Source of the DNA: Clostridiales bacterium
GTDB taxonomy: Bacteria > Bacillota > Clostridia > Oscillospirales > Oscillospiraceae
DNA length: 36,218 nt
Direction: 5' to 3'
NCBI GenBank assembly: GCA_022781505.1
Contig: JALETK010000136.1
Location: forward strand, 1-36,218
Each line of letters opens with the position of its first letter. Position 1 is the first letter of the stretch. Both the position numbers and the translations under genes were made by a program. Shown here piece after piece: positions 8,057-16,544 of this stretch. The notes under the pieces are model-generated. The model did not search any database. It worked only from the letters and a program-made list of their open reading frames with translations, and was not told the DNA's origin.

Positions 8057-9094
8057 ATGACAAGACAGATTCGCGTGGGGGATGTGGCCATTGGCGGCGG
8101 CGCGCCGGTGTCCATCCAGTCCATGCTCAACACAAAGACCACGGATGTGGAGGGGAGCCTCAGCCAGCTCCGGGCGCTGAAGGAGGCCGGGTGTCAGATC
8201 GCCCGGCTGGCCGTGCCCAACGAGGCGGCGGCCCGGGGGTTTGCGGAAATTGCCGCTCAGTCTCCCTTGCCTCTGGTGGCGGACATCCATTTTGACTACA
8301 AGCTGGCCATTGCCGCCGCCGAAGGGGGCGCCGCCAAGATTCGCATCAACCCCGGGAACATCGGGGGAGAGGATCGGGTGAAGGCTGTGGTGGATGTGTG
8401 CAAGGATCGCCACATCCCCATCCGCATTGGCGTCAACGGCGGGAGCCTGGACAAGAAGCTCCTGGAGAAGTACGGCCACCCCACGGCGGAGGCCCTGGTG
8501 GAGAGCGCCTTTTCCCACCTGGAGCTTCTGGAGAAGCAGGGCTTTTACGACGCCTGCGTATCCATGAAGTCCTCTACGGTTCCCACCATGGTGGAGGCCA
8601 GCCGCCTGTTCCGGGCCCGGTGCGACTATCCCCTGCACATCGGTGTGACGGAGACGGGCCCTGTGCGCATGGGCCTCATTAAGTCCGCCATGGGCATTGG
8701 GGCGCTGCTGCTGGACGGCATTGGCGACACCCTCCGGGTGTCCCTCACCGGCGACCCGGTGGAGGAGGTCCATGCCGCAAAGGAGATCCTTCGGGCCGCC
8801 GGGCTGCGGAAGGAGGGGGTCAATATCGTCTCCTGCCCCACCTGCGGCAGAACCGCCATTGACCTCATCGGTCTGGTGGAGCAGGTGGACAGGGCGCTGA
8901 AGGACTGCCCCAAGAACATCACCGTGGCCGTCATGGGCTGCGTGGTCAACGGCCCCGGGGAGGCCCGGGAGGCCGACGTGGGCATTGCCGGAGGGGAGGG
9001 CTGCGGCGTGATTTTCCTCAAGGGCGAGCTGAAGGAAAAGGTCCCTTATGACCGGCTCCTGCCCACCCTGCTTTCGTACATTGAGAGGCTTTAA
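8057..9094 (+). CDS. ispG: 4-hydroxy-3-methylbut-2-enyl diphosphate synthase
   Basis: IspG reduces methylerythritol cyclodiphosphate to HMBPP using a [4Fe-4S] cluster, late in the MEP pathway. The 345-residue protein has the N-terminal TIM barrel (start RQIRVGDVAIGG) and the cluster ligands Cys260, Cys263, Cys295 and Glu302 in CPTCGR and MGCVVNGPGEA. The chosen ATG 8057 follows TGAGGTG, which overlaps the rseP stop; a GTG at 8048 is the alternative. In Bacillus the equivalent place before polC is taken by proS; ispG here is a common clostridial arrangement. Confidence 0.96.
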   Translation: MTRQIRVGDVAIGGGAPVSIQSMLNTKTTDVEGSLSQLRALKEAGCQIARLAVPNEAAARGFAEIAAQSPLPLVADIHFDYKLAIAAAEGGAAKIRINPGNIGGEDRVKAVVDVCKDRHIPIRIGVNGGSLDKKLLEKYGHPTAEALVESAFSHLELLEKQGFYDACVSMKSSTVPTMVEASRLFRARCDYPLHIGVTETGPVRMGLIKSAMGIGALLLDGIGDTLRVSLTGDPVEEVHAAKEILRAAGLRKEGVNIVSCPTCGRTAIDLIGLVEQVDRALKDCPKNITVAVMGCVVNGPGEAREADVGIAGGEGCGVIFLKGELKEKVPYDRLLPTLLSYIERL

Positions 9095-9107
9095 GCGCCT
9101 GCACGGC

Positions 9108-9132
9108 AGGGCGGAGGCAAGTCCCCCGCCCT
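9108..9132. repeat. Small GC-rich hairpin between ispG and polC
   Basis: AGGGCGGAGG (9108-9117) pairs with CCCCCGCCCT (9123-9132) with one mismatch around a five-base loop. The bases that follow, CCAATGCGCTTT, resemble CATTGCGCTTT at 664-673 of the concentric element, so this may be a remnant of the same family. Confidence 0.4.
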
Positions 9133-9177
9133 CCAATGCGCTTTATCCCCATCAATCTGGACATTAAAAGGAGACCT

Positions 9178-12100
9178 ATGGCTTCATACATTCCGTTTTT
9201 ACAAATGTTTTCTCAATATTCCCCCCAGGAGCCTTTGGCAGGGCTCCTTTCCCAGGCGGTGATCCGGAATGCGGAGCTGGACATGGAGGCCAGGGCGATT
9301 CTGCTGGAGCTGGACTGCCCCCGGTACATCCCCCTGCGGCTGCTGGAGGGCGTCTGCCGGGAGCTGCGCCAGGTGTACGATGTGCGCCGGGTGGAGCTCC
9401 TTCCCCATTTCCCCCCGGAGCAGCTGACCCAAGTGGAGCCGGAGGAGTTGATGCAGCTGTTTGTGGAGCAGGATTCCCGATCCCGGGGTTCTCTGGCCGG
9501 GAGCCGGTGGGAATGGGAGGGGGACAAGCTGACCGTGAGCCTCCGGGCCAATGGCAAAAAAGAGCTGGAGGCCTGCGTCCCCGGGGTTCGCCGGTATCTG
9601 GCGGACCGCTTCGGGCGGCAGGTGACCCTGGAGATTCAGGCGAACCGGGAGCTGGCCGGAGAGGCCCTGTTCCAGGAGATGGAGCACATGCGCCAGGACA
9701 TGGTGAGCCGGCTGCCCAAGCCGGAGCCTGCCCCGGTTAAGTCCGGCGGCGGTGGGGGAGGCGCCAAGCCTGCCCCGGCGGCAGCCGGGGGAGATACCAT
9801 TTTCGGAAAGCCCTTTGTGGACCCGGTGACCCCCATTGCCAAGGTGACTCTGGACATGCGGACGGTGTGCGTGGCAGGCCGTGTCTTTGCCACGGACCAC
9901 AAGGAGCTGACCCGGAACAACGCCATTGTCATCAACCTGGATATTACGGACTACACCAGCTCCATCCGGATCAACCGGTATTTCCGGGAGCGGGATCTGG
10001 CCAAGGGCCAGGCCATTGTGGAGGCCGCGGGAATCGGAACCTGGGTGAAAGTTTTGGGTAAGCCGGTGATCAACCGGTTTGACAATGAGCTGGTTCTGGA
10101 GCCCATTGCCATTCTTCCTTACAAGGCCCCCAAGCGGCTGGACACCGCTGTGGACAAGCGGGTGGAGCTTCACCTGCATACCAACATGTCCAACATGGAC
10201 GCCCTCACGGAGGCCACGGCGGCGGTGAAGCAGGCGGCGGCCTGGGGCCATCAGGCCATTGCCATCACGGATCACGGCTGCGCCCAGTCCTTCCCCGAGG
10301 CCATGAAGGCAGCCTCCAAGGCCAAGGTGGCGGGGACGGAGCGGAACATTAAAATTCTCTACGGCTGTGAGGGATACTATGTCAACGATGTGGACGACCG
10401 GATTGTGGTTCACGGCAAGGGTGACTTCTCCTTCCGGGATGAATATGTGGCCTTTGATCTGGAGACCACGGGCCTGTCCTCCATCCACGATGAGATCATT
10501 GAGATCGGCGCGGTGATTCTGAAGGAGGGCAAGGAGCTGAACCGGTTCCAGAGCTTTGTGGACCCCGGCAGGAGCCTGACCCAGAAGATTGTGGATCTCA
10601 CAGGCATCACCGACGATATGCTGAAGGGCGCCCCAAAGATTGAGGAAATTCTTCCCCAGTTTCTGGACTTCTGCGGAGACCGGCCTTTGGTTGCCCACAA
10701 TGCGGATTTCGATGTGGGCTTTATTGCCGCCGCCTGCCGCCGTCTGGAGATTCCCTATGGGCCCACCTATCTGGACACCCTGATTCTGTCTCAAAATCTT
10801 CTGCCCCAGCTGGGCAAGTTCAAGCTGGACATTGTAGCAAACGCCCTGAGCCTGCCGGAGTTCAACCACCACCGGGCTGCGGACGACGCCCTCACCTGCG
10901 GCCTGATCTTTGACCGGCTGAGCCACACCCTGGAGGAGATGGACATCCACAGCCTCCAGACGGTGAATCCCGCCATGCCCGCCCTCCGGGCCAAGAACAA
11001 AATCGGCGACCGCCACGCCCGGCACATCATCCTCTTTGCCAAGAACCAGACGGGCCTGCGGAACCTGTATCACCTGATTTCTCTCAGCAATCTGGAGTAT
11101 TTCAAGCGGAATCCCCGGATTCCCAAGTCGGAGCTCATCACCTACCGGGAGGGTCTGATCATCGGCTCTGCCTGCGAGGCAGGAGAGCTGTTCCAGGCCA
11201 TCACCAGCCACAAGAGCGAGGAGGAGCTGCTGCGCATTGCCTCCTTCTATGACTTCCTGGAGATTCAGCCCCTGTCCAACAACCGGTTTATGCTGGAGAA
11301 GGGAATTGCGGAGAGCGAGGAGGAGTTGCGGGAGTTCAACCGGACGGTGGTTCGCCTGGGGGAGACTCTGGGCAAGCCTGTGTGCGCTACAGGCGACGTC
11401 CACTTCCTCAATCCGGAGGATGAGATTTACCGCCACATCCTCCTGGCCACCAAGGGCTTTGACGACTGCGACAAGCCCAACCCCCTGTACTTCCGCACCA
11501 CCGACGAGATGCTGAAGGAGTTCTCCTATCTGGGAGAGGAGAAGGCCTATGAGGTGGTGGTGAAGAACACCAACCTCATTGCGGATATGTGCGAGAGCCT
11601 GCGTCCGGTGCCCCACAACCTCTTTGCTCCCTCCATTGAGAATTCCGTGGAGGACCTCAAAAGCCTGGTCTACGGCAAGCTCCACCGGCTCTATGGGGAG
11701 AATCCCCCGGAGCTCATCACCAAGCGGGTGGAGACGGAGCTGGGCGACATCATCCGCTGCCATTATGATGTGATTTACATGTCCGCCCAGAAGCTGGTGC
11801 AGAACTCCCTGGAGCACGGGTACCTGGTGGGCTCCCGTGGCTCCGTGGGCTCCTCCATTGTGGCATACATGGCGGGCATCACGGAGGTGAACTCTTTCCC
11901 GCCCCACTACCGCTGCCCCAATCCGGAGTGCAAATACACCACCTTTGACGTGCCCAAGGGCTACGGCTGCGGCGCGGATTTGCCGGACGCGGTGTGTCCC
12001 AAGTGCGGCGCCAAGTTTGAGAAGGACGGCTTCAACATCCCCTTCGAGACCTTCCTGGGCTTCGGCGGCGACAAGGTGCCGGACATCGACCTGAACTTCT

Positions 12101-13506
12101 CCGGCGAATACCAGGCCAAGGCCCACGCCTACTGTGTGGAGATGTTCGGAAAATCCCACGTCTTCCGGGCGGGCACCATCGGCACCGTGGCGGAGAAGAC
12201 CGCCTTCGGCTATGTGAAAAAGTACCTCTCCGAGCGAAACATGACCGTCTCCAAGGCGGAGGAGAACCGGCTGTCCGCCGGCTGCGTGGGCGTCCGCCGC
12301 ACCACCGGCCAGCACCCCGGCGGCCTGGTGGTTATCCCCCAGGAGAATGAAATCTGGGACTTCTGCCCGGTGCAACACCCGGCGGATGACCCCTCGGCGG
12401 ATACCATCACAACCCATTTTGAATATCACTCCATGGAGGAGAACCTTCTGAAACTGGACATGCTGGGCCACGATGACCCCACCATGATTCGCATGATGGA
12501 GGACATGACCGGGGTGGATGCTCAGAAAATCCCCCTGGACGACAAGGATACCATGTCCATCTTCACCTCCTCCAAGGTGCTGGGCTATGAGGATGACCCC
12601 ATTCTGGGCCCCACGGGAGCCGTGGCCATCCCGGAGTTCAACACCCGGTTCACCCGGGGAATGCTCATGGACACCATGCCCACCCGGTTTGACACTCTGC
12701 TGCGGCTGTCCGGCTTCTCCCACGGCACGGACGTGTGGCTGGGCAACGCCAAGGATCTCATCACCTCCAAGACGGCCACCGTTGACCAGGCCATTGGCTG
12801 CCGGGACGACATTATGCTGTATCTGATCTCCTGTGGTATGCCGGAGAAGCGCTCCTTCAAGATTATGGAGGCCGTCCGGAAGGGAAGAGGCCTCCCTGAG
12901 GGGGCCGAGGAGGAGATGGTGGCGGCGGGGGTACCGGACTGGTACATCGGGTCCTGTAAGAAGATCAAGTATCTGTTCCCCAAGGCCCACGCCGTGGCCT
13001 ATGTTATGATGGCTTTCCGGATTGCCTGGTTCAAGGTGCATCACCCCCTGGCGTTCTACGCTGCGTACTTCTACCGCCGGAGCCAGAAGGGCGGCTTTGA
13101 CGCCGCCATGATGACCCGGGGCATGGAGGAGGTCAAGGCCCACATCGCCGCCATTGACGGAAACGACGACGCCACGGACAAGGACGGAGATATGCTCACC
13201 ACCCTGGAGGTGGTCTACGAGTTCTATCTCCGGGGCTTTGAATTCGCCCCCATGGACTTGTACGAATCCCATGCCACCAAATTCCTGATTCAGGACGGCA
13301 AGCTCCTGCCCCCCTTCGTCTCCGTGTCCGGCCTGGGAGAGACCGCCGCCTGGGACATTCTGGAGGGGCGGAAGGGAAAGCAGTTCATCTCCATCGAGGA
13401 GTTCTCCGCCGCCTGTCCCAAGGTTTCCAAGACCCACATCGAAAATCTCAAGGCCGCAGGCGCCTTTGGCGACCTGCCGGATACCAGCCAGGTGAGCCTG
13501 TTCTGA
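9178..13506 (+). CDS. polC: DNA polymerase III PolC-type alpha subunit
   Basis: PolC is the main replicative polymerase of low-GC Gram-positives, with its own proofreading nuclease. Domains of the 1442-residue protein in order: N-terminal domain; OB fold at about 220-310; the first PHP part with VELHLHTNMSNMDALTEA near 328; an inserted DEDD exonuclease beginning YVAFDLETTGLSSIHDEIIE near 422; then the polymerase with GSRGSVGSSIVAYMAG, a four-cysteine zinc motif at about 913-944, and the catalytic aspartates in PDIDLNFSGEY near 968. I chose ATG 9178, which follows AAAAGGAG; an upstream ATG at 9136 would add fourteen residues and has no ribosome site. It ends the housekeeping operon. Confidence 0.97.
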   Translation: MASYIPFLQMFSQYSPQEPLAGLLSQAVIRNAELDMEARAILLELDCPRYIPLRLLEGVCRELRQVYDVRRVELLPHFPPEQLTQVEPEELMQLFVEQDSRSRGSLAGSRWEWEGDKLTVSLRANGKKELEACVPGVRRYLADRFGRQVTLEIQANRELAGEALFQEMEHMRQDMVSRLPKPEPAPVKSGGGGGGAKPAPAAAGGDTIFGKPFVDPVTPIAKVTLDMRTVCVAGRVFATDHKELTRNNAIVINLDITDYTSSIRINRYFRERDLAKGQAIVEAAGIGTWVKVLGKPVINRFDNELVLEPIAILPYKAPKRLDTAVDKRVELHLHTNMSNMDALTEATAAVKQAAAWGHQAIAITDHGCAQSFPEAMKAASKAKVAGTERNIKILYGCEGYYVNDVDDRIVVHGKGDFSFRDEYVAFDLETTGLSSIHDEIIEIGAVILKEGKELNRFQSFVDPGRSLTQKIVDLTGITDDMLKGAPKIEEILPQFLDFCGDRPLVAHNADFDVGFIAAACRRLEIPYGPTYLDTLILSQNLLPQLGKFKLDIVANALSLPEFNHHRAADDALTCGLIFDRLSHTLEEMDIHSLQTVNPAMPALRAKNKIGDRHARHIILFAKNQTGLRNLYHLISLSNLEYFKRNPRIPKSELITYREGLIIGSACEAGELFQAITSHKSEEELLRIASFYDFLEIQPLSNNRFMLEKGIAESEEELREFNRTVVRLGETLGKPVCATGDVHFLNPEDEIYRHILLATKGFDDCDKPNPLYFRTTDEMLKEFSYLGEEKAYEVVVKNTNLIADMCESLRPVPHNLFAPSIENSVEDLKSLVYGKLHRLYGENPPELITKRVETELGDIIRCHYDVIYMSAQKLVQNSLEHGYLVGSRGSVGSSIVAYMAGITEVNSFPPHYRCPNPECKYTTFDVPKGYGCGADLPDAVCPKCGAKFEKDGFNIPFETFLGFGGDKVPDIDLNFSGEYQAKAHAYCVEMFGKSHVFRAGTIGTVAEKTAFGYVKKYLSERNMTVSKAEENRLSAGCVGVRRTTGQHPGGLVVIPQENEIWDFCPVQHPADDPSADTITTHFEYHSMEENLLKLDMLGHDDPTMIRMMEDMTGVDAQKIPLDDKDTMSIFTSSKVLGYEDDPILGPTGAVAIPEFNTRFTRGMLMDTMPTRFDTLLRLSGFSHGTDVWLGNAKDLITSKTATVDQAIGCRDDIMLYLISCGMPEKRSFKIMEAVRKGRGLPEGAEEEMVAAGVPDWYIGSCKKIKYLFPKAHAVAYVMMAFRIAWFKVHHPLAFYAAYFYRRSQKGGFDAAMMTRGMEEVKAHIAAIDGNDDATDKDGDMLTTLEVVYEFYLRGFEFAPMDLYESHATKFLIQDGKLLPPFVSVSGLGETAAWDILEGRKGKQFISIEEFSAACPKVSKTHIENLKAAGAFGDLPDTSQVSLF

Positions 13507-13533
13507 CAGGCGCACCCGGCTTCCTCAGACTGC

Positions 13534-13579
13534 GAAACAGGGGTTATCTCAAAGCTCCCTTTGAGGTAACCCCTGTTTC
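13534..13579 (+). terminator. Terminator after polC
   Basis: A 21-base stem (13534-13554 with 13559-13579) with one G-U pair closes on a four-base loop, 28 bases after the polC stop, followed by CTTC. It is the probable end of the pyrH-polC transcript. Confidence 0.75.
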
Positions 13580-13630
13580 TTCGCAGATGCTTCCCGGAAG
13601 TGGAGGCCTGAAATTTTTCTACCATAAATT

Positions 13631-13703
13631 TTTGAGCAATATTCAGCATACATATTGACATAGGGTCGATTCTGCGCTATGATTATTTGAGCAATATTCA
13701 GCA
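13631..13703 (+). promoter_or_regulatory. Promoter bracketed by two identical 18-bp operators
   Basis: A near-perfect promoter has -35 TTGACA (13655-13660), a 17-base spacer and -10 TATGAT (13678-13683). TTTGAGCAATATTCAGCA occurs twice with no mismatch: 13631-13648, just upstream of the -35 box, and 13686-13703, just after the -10 box and ending at the ribosome site. Each copy has an AATATT centre. The layout suggests that the TetR-family protein encoded next represses its own promoter, possibly by bridging or co-binding both sites (inference). Confidence 0.75.
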
Positions 13704-13719
13704 AAGGAGGGATGTGCCG

Positions 13720-14778
13720 GTGGCCAGGAAGGCGGTTACGGATGGGGGCAAGCGGGATGAGATCATTGCCGCGGCCATGGAGTGCTTTTTTGAGAAAGGC
13801 TATGACGGAACGACGGTTCGTTCCATTATGAAAAAGGCCGGGGGAGAAATCGGCCTGTTCTATTATTATTTCGACAGCAAGGATGAAGTGTTTGACAGAG
13901 TGCTGGATCGCTTTTTTGCCGGCTATGAGAAGGAAGCAGCCCGGATTGCCGGAAGTGTGTACCGGGACCCCTTCCGCGCTCTGACCCGCTTTTTCTGGTA
14001 TATGATTGCAGAGACGGAGCGCTTTCGGGAGACCTATGGAGAAAAGCTCCACCGCACCGTCCGCTGGGCAATCCGGGAGCATACCTTGACCCTCATTGTG
14101 CCCTATATCCGGCAGATTCTGGAGGCGCTGGTGTGTCTTGGGGCCAGGCCGCCTCTGGAGCTGGACGTCACCGCCATCGTGCTGGCCCACGGCGTGGGCA
14201 GCACCATCCTGCACGAGGACAGCGACTGGATGAAGCGCCGCGCCAGGGACGCCAGGAAGGCCAGCAATGTGCTCATGGGCCTTGACCCGGATCAGGCCAG
14301 CCTCATGTTTCCGGAGGACGCGGGGCAGGATGACATTCCCCGGATTGCGGATTTGGCAGGGGAGATGCCCGAGCAGTTCCCGGGCTTTGTCCTGGAGGAT
14401 TTTGAGGCAGCGCTGGAGGAGGCAATTGGGCGGCGGGAAGTCCTGGTCATCCGCTGCCGGGGGAGCCTTGCCGGGTGCATTGCCTTCTCCCGCCAGCGAA
14501 AGGAGATCGATTTTCTGGCTGTCGCACCTGCCTGGCGGAAGCGGGGCGTGGCCTCCCGGCTGCTGATCACAGCCATGTCGGAGCTTCCGGCGGAGTCGGA
14601 GCTGTCCGTGGTGACGTACCGGGAGGGCAACCCCCTGGGGGTGGGGGCCCGCCGGCTTTATGAGCGCTTCGGGTTCCGGGAGGGCCAGCTGCTGACGGTG
14701 TTTGATTACCCCTGCCAGAGGCTTCTGGGGACGGCCCCCGCCTGCCTGCCGGCCCTGGAGAAGAATCAGAAAGGATGA
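13720..14778 (+). CDS. TetR-family regulator fused to a GNAT acetyltransferase domain
   Basis: The first ~60 residues are a TetR DNA-binding domain: KRDEIIAAAMECFFEKGYDG, then TTVRSIMKKAGGEIGLFYYYF with the usual FYYYFxSKDEVF end. A helical ligand/dimer region follows to about 185. From about 235 to 335 there is a GNAT domain: a central strand IDFLAVAPAWRKRGVASRLL with the acetyl-CoA loop RKRGVA near 273, and a final RRLYERFGF. The whole is 352 residues against about 200 for ordinary TetR proteins. The start is GTG 13720, eight bases after AAAGGAGGG; GTG 13714 is a weaker choice. The natural effector and the acetylated target are unknown. Its stop overlaps the start of the KTR gene. Confidence 0.85.
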   Translation: MARKAVTDGGKRDEIIAAAMECFFEKGYDGTTVRSIMKKAGGEIGLFYYYFDSKDEVFDRVLDRFFAGYEKEAARIAGSVYRDPFRALTRFFWYMIAETERFRETYGEKLHRTVRWAIREHTLTLIVPYIRQILEALVCLGARPPLELDVTAIVLAHGVGSTILHEDSDWMKRRARDARKASNVLMGLDPDQASLMFPEDAGQDDIPRIADLAGEMPEQFPGFVLEDFEAALEEAIGRREVLVIRCRGSLAGCIAFSRQRKEIDFLAVAPAWRKRGVASRLLITAMSELPAESELSVVTYREGNPLGVGARRLYERFGFREGQLLTVFDYPCQRLLGTAPACLPALEKNQKG

Positions 14779-14954
14779 AATCTGTGGAGACGAGATGGGT
14801 TCCCTGTCCGGAATGCGGCGGACACACCCGCACAAAGGTCAGGGCGGACACGGTGCTGCACCATCAGCCGGTGTTCTGTCCCAAATGCAAGCGGGAGTAC
14901 CTGATAAACCTGGCCCATTTCCAGGTGAGGGTGGTTCCGGATCCGGAGGCATAA
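14775..14954 (+). CDS. Cysteine-rich KTR-type small zinc-ribbon protein
   Basis: This 59-residue frame overlaps the preceding stop by four bases (ATGA) with AAGGA just upstream, so it is probably translated by coupling. It has two CxxC pairs, Cys11/Cys14 and Cys35/Cys38, in WVPCPECGGHTRTKVRADT and FCPKCKREYLIN, the hallmark of the cysteine-rich KTR family of small proteins often found on clostridial mobile and accessory DNA. A zinc ribbon is likely; the function is not known. The family match is from memory of the motif spacing and the THTRTKV/PKCK pattern. Confidence 0.8.
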   Translation: MKSVETRWVPCPECGGHTRTKVRADTVLHHQPVFCPKCKREYLINLAHFQVRVVPDPEA

Positions 14955-15072
14955 GCCGCCGTCCGAATGGAAGAAAATCAGTTCTCCAACGGCGCCTGTG
15001 TAACCAGCGAGCTCCTGAGCGAAAAGATGTTTCCGGCATTGCCGGACAGAGTGAAACAGGGAGGTGGATAAC

Positions 15073-15618
15073 ATGCTGTATCAGGAAAAGACAGTTCCGC
15101 TTAAGAACGGAATCATGGGGGTTTTTCGGGGGCCAAGACCGGAGGATGCGGCGGAAACGATAGCCTTTCTTCAAAAAGCCTGTGGAGAGACGGACTTCCT
15201 TGCCCGTTACCCGGAGGAGATGGCCTACACGGAGGAGCGCGAAAGGGCGTATTTGGGGGAAATCGTCCAGTCCAGGGACGCTATGATGATTGTCTGCACC
15301 GTAGATGGAAAAATCGCGGGAAACTGTCAGATTGTATTCATGAACTCCGCGAAAACGAGACACCGGGCTGCGGTCATGATTGGGCTGCTGAAGGAATACT
15401 GGGGCCTGGGCATCGGCAGCGCTATGTTGTGGGAGCTGGAACAAGCGGCCCGCAGCCGTGGGATTCATCAGCTTGAGCTGGAGGTGATAGAGGGCAATGA
15501 GCGCGCCATGTCCCTCTACCGCAAGATGGGTTTTTCCGTCATGGCGGAGCACCCGGATGCCTTCATTCTGAAGGATGGCTCTCACAGAAAGGCAATTTTT
15601 ATGCGAAAAATCCTGTAA
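15073..15618 (+). CDS. GNAT-family N-acetyltransferase
   Basis: The 181-residue protein has the acetyl-CoA loop in LLKEYWGLGIGSAML and the conserved end of the fold, VIEGNERAMSLYRKMGF, typical of GNAT proteins that acetylate small amines or protein N termini. The substrate cannot be read from the sequence. GGGAGGTGG lies eight bases before ATG 15073; a GTG at 15064 is in frame but falls in the ribosome site. No clear promoter is seen in 14955-15072, so it may be read with the TetR-GNAT unit. It is a separate GNAT lineage from the fused domain upstream. Confidence 0.88.
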   Translation: MLYQEKTVPLKNGIMGVFRGPRPEDAAETIAFLQKACGETDFLARYPEEMAYTEERERAYLGEIVQSRDAMMIVCTVDGKIAGNCQIVFMNSAKTRHRAAVMIGLLKEYWGLGIGSAMLWELEQAARSRGIHQLELEVIEGNERAMSLYRKMGFSVMAEHPDAFILKDGSHRKAIFMRKIL

Positions 15619-15717
15619 ACCCACTGAAAAAAAGCAAACGGCGAAAGGGCCCGTGGAGGAACTTGCTTCGCAGAGAAATTCGCAGGGCAAAAAATATTCA
15701 AAAAAGGAGATCATATT

Positions 15718-16197
15718 ATGAAAAAGTTATGGATTGTGGCAGTATTGGCATTGGTTTTTATTCTTCCCGCCTGCCGTCAGTCGGTCAGAACGCCGACGCA
15801 GCCTGAGGAACCAACGCTTCAGCCGGGGGAAACGACCCTGGCTGCCCAGGACTGGCGGGAGGGCGCCGGGATCACACTCCGCAGCACCATGCTGTACGGG
15901 GGAGAGCCGGTGGATGTGTGCGTCTGCGTGGGGGATACGGAAATCCTGATCTACCGGGATGCGCCGGAGCAGGAGATGCTGGCCCAGGCCGGATATCCAA
16001 TCCTTCTGGAGCATGGGGAGCAGGCCCTCACCGCCTGTGAATTTGAGGATATTGACCAGGACGGCTACAGCGAGCTGACTGCGAACTATACCCTGCCCGA
16101 CGGCACGGAGGCCAGTTTCCTGTGGTTCTGGACGGAGGGAGAGGGGTATACCCTGAACCAGGAGTTCTCCCGGCTGCCCGGAGAGGAGAACCGGTAA
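15718..16197 (+). CDS. Small secreted lipoprotein of unknown function
   Basis: The 159-residue protein starts with a lipoprotein signal: MKK, a hydrophobic core and the lipobox LPAC with Cys19 as the lipid anchor. A threonine/proline-rich linker (RTPTQPEEPTLQPGE) follows, then a compact acidic domain with two cysteines in VDVCVCVGD and a DIDQDGYSEL stretch that looks like a single calcium-type loop. I do not recognise the family. AAAAGGAGATC precedes the ATG. It is followed by convergent minus-strand genes and a hairpin at 16217. Confidence 0.8.
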   Translation: MKKLWIVAVLALVFILPACRQSVRTPTQPEEPTLQPGETTLAAQDWREGAGITLRSTMLYGGEPVDVCVCVGDTEILIYRDAPEQEMLAQAGYPILLEHGEQALTACEFEDIDQDGYSELTANYTLPDGTEASFLWFWTEGEGYTLNQEFSRLPGEENR

Positions 16198-16216
16198 AGA
16201 CGGGACAATAGCAAAA

Positions 16217-16248
16217 GGCCGCCACAGATGCAAATGTCTGTGGCGGCC
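16217..16248 (-). terminator. Convergent terminator
   Basis: The perfect 12-bp stem GGCCGCCACAGA / TCTGTGGCGGCC encloses eight bases. On the minus strand it is followed by TTTTGC, so it best serves the unit ending with the small gene at 16271; it may also stop the lipoprotein transcript. Confidence 0.8.
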
Positions 16249-16270
16249 AGCATTATAGAGACAAATGGGT

Positions 16271-16540
16271 TTACTCCGCCTGGGCTTCCAGCCAGGCCTT
16301 CATCTCGGCCCGGCCCTCCTGGGACATGGGAAAGACCCGGGTATCCTCCATTTGACTTTTTTCATAGCACAGTGGGCCATGCCAGTATTCCGCCGTCATG
16401 GAGCTCTCCTCCATATTGACCTCCTTCTGATTCAGCATGACAATGGTCGGGACAATGCGGAACCGGAGGGGGCCAAGGGAGCCGGTGAAAATATTGTTCA
16501 TGGCGAAGGTGTGCAGGGTAGGGATGAAAATGTCTGCCAT
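16271..16540 (-). CDS. Small conserved-looking protein downstream of pepF
   Basis: The 89-residue frame begins four bases past the pepF stop, with AGGA at the end of pepF as a weak ribosome site, and is followed by a good terminator, so it is probably co-transcribed with pepF. It has no signal peptide or membrane helix. Notable parts are TGSLGPLRFRIVPTIVML, EYWHGPLCYEKS and a charged C-terminal helix. I do not recognise a named family. Its place between pepF and a terminator, with few alternatives on the other strand, makes it likely real. Confidence 0.65.
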   Translation of the reverse strand: MADIFIPTLHTFAMNNIFTGSLGPLRFRIVPTIVMLNQKEVNMEESSMTAEYWHGPLCYEKSQMEDTRVFPMSQEGRAEMKAWLEAQAE

Positions 16541-16544
16541 AGGC

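Noticed and set aside
9199-13515. A 1438-codon open frame antisense to polC
   Set aside because: It mirrors polC with no ribosome site or recognisable domain. High GC at third codon positions removes stop codons from the opposite strand.
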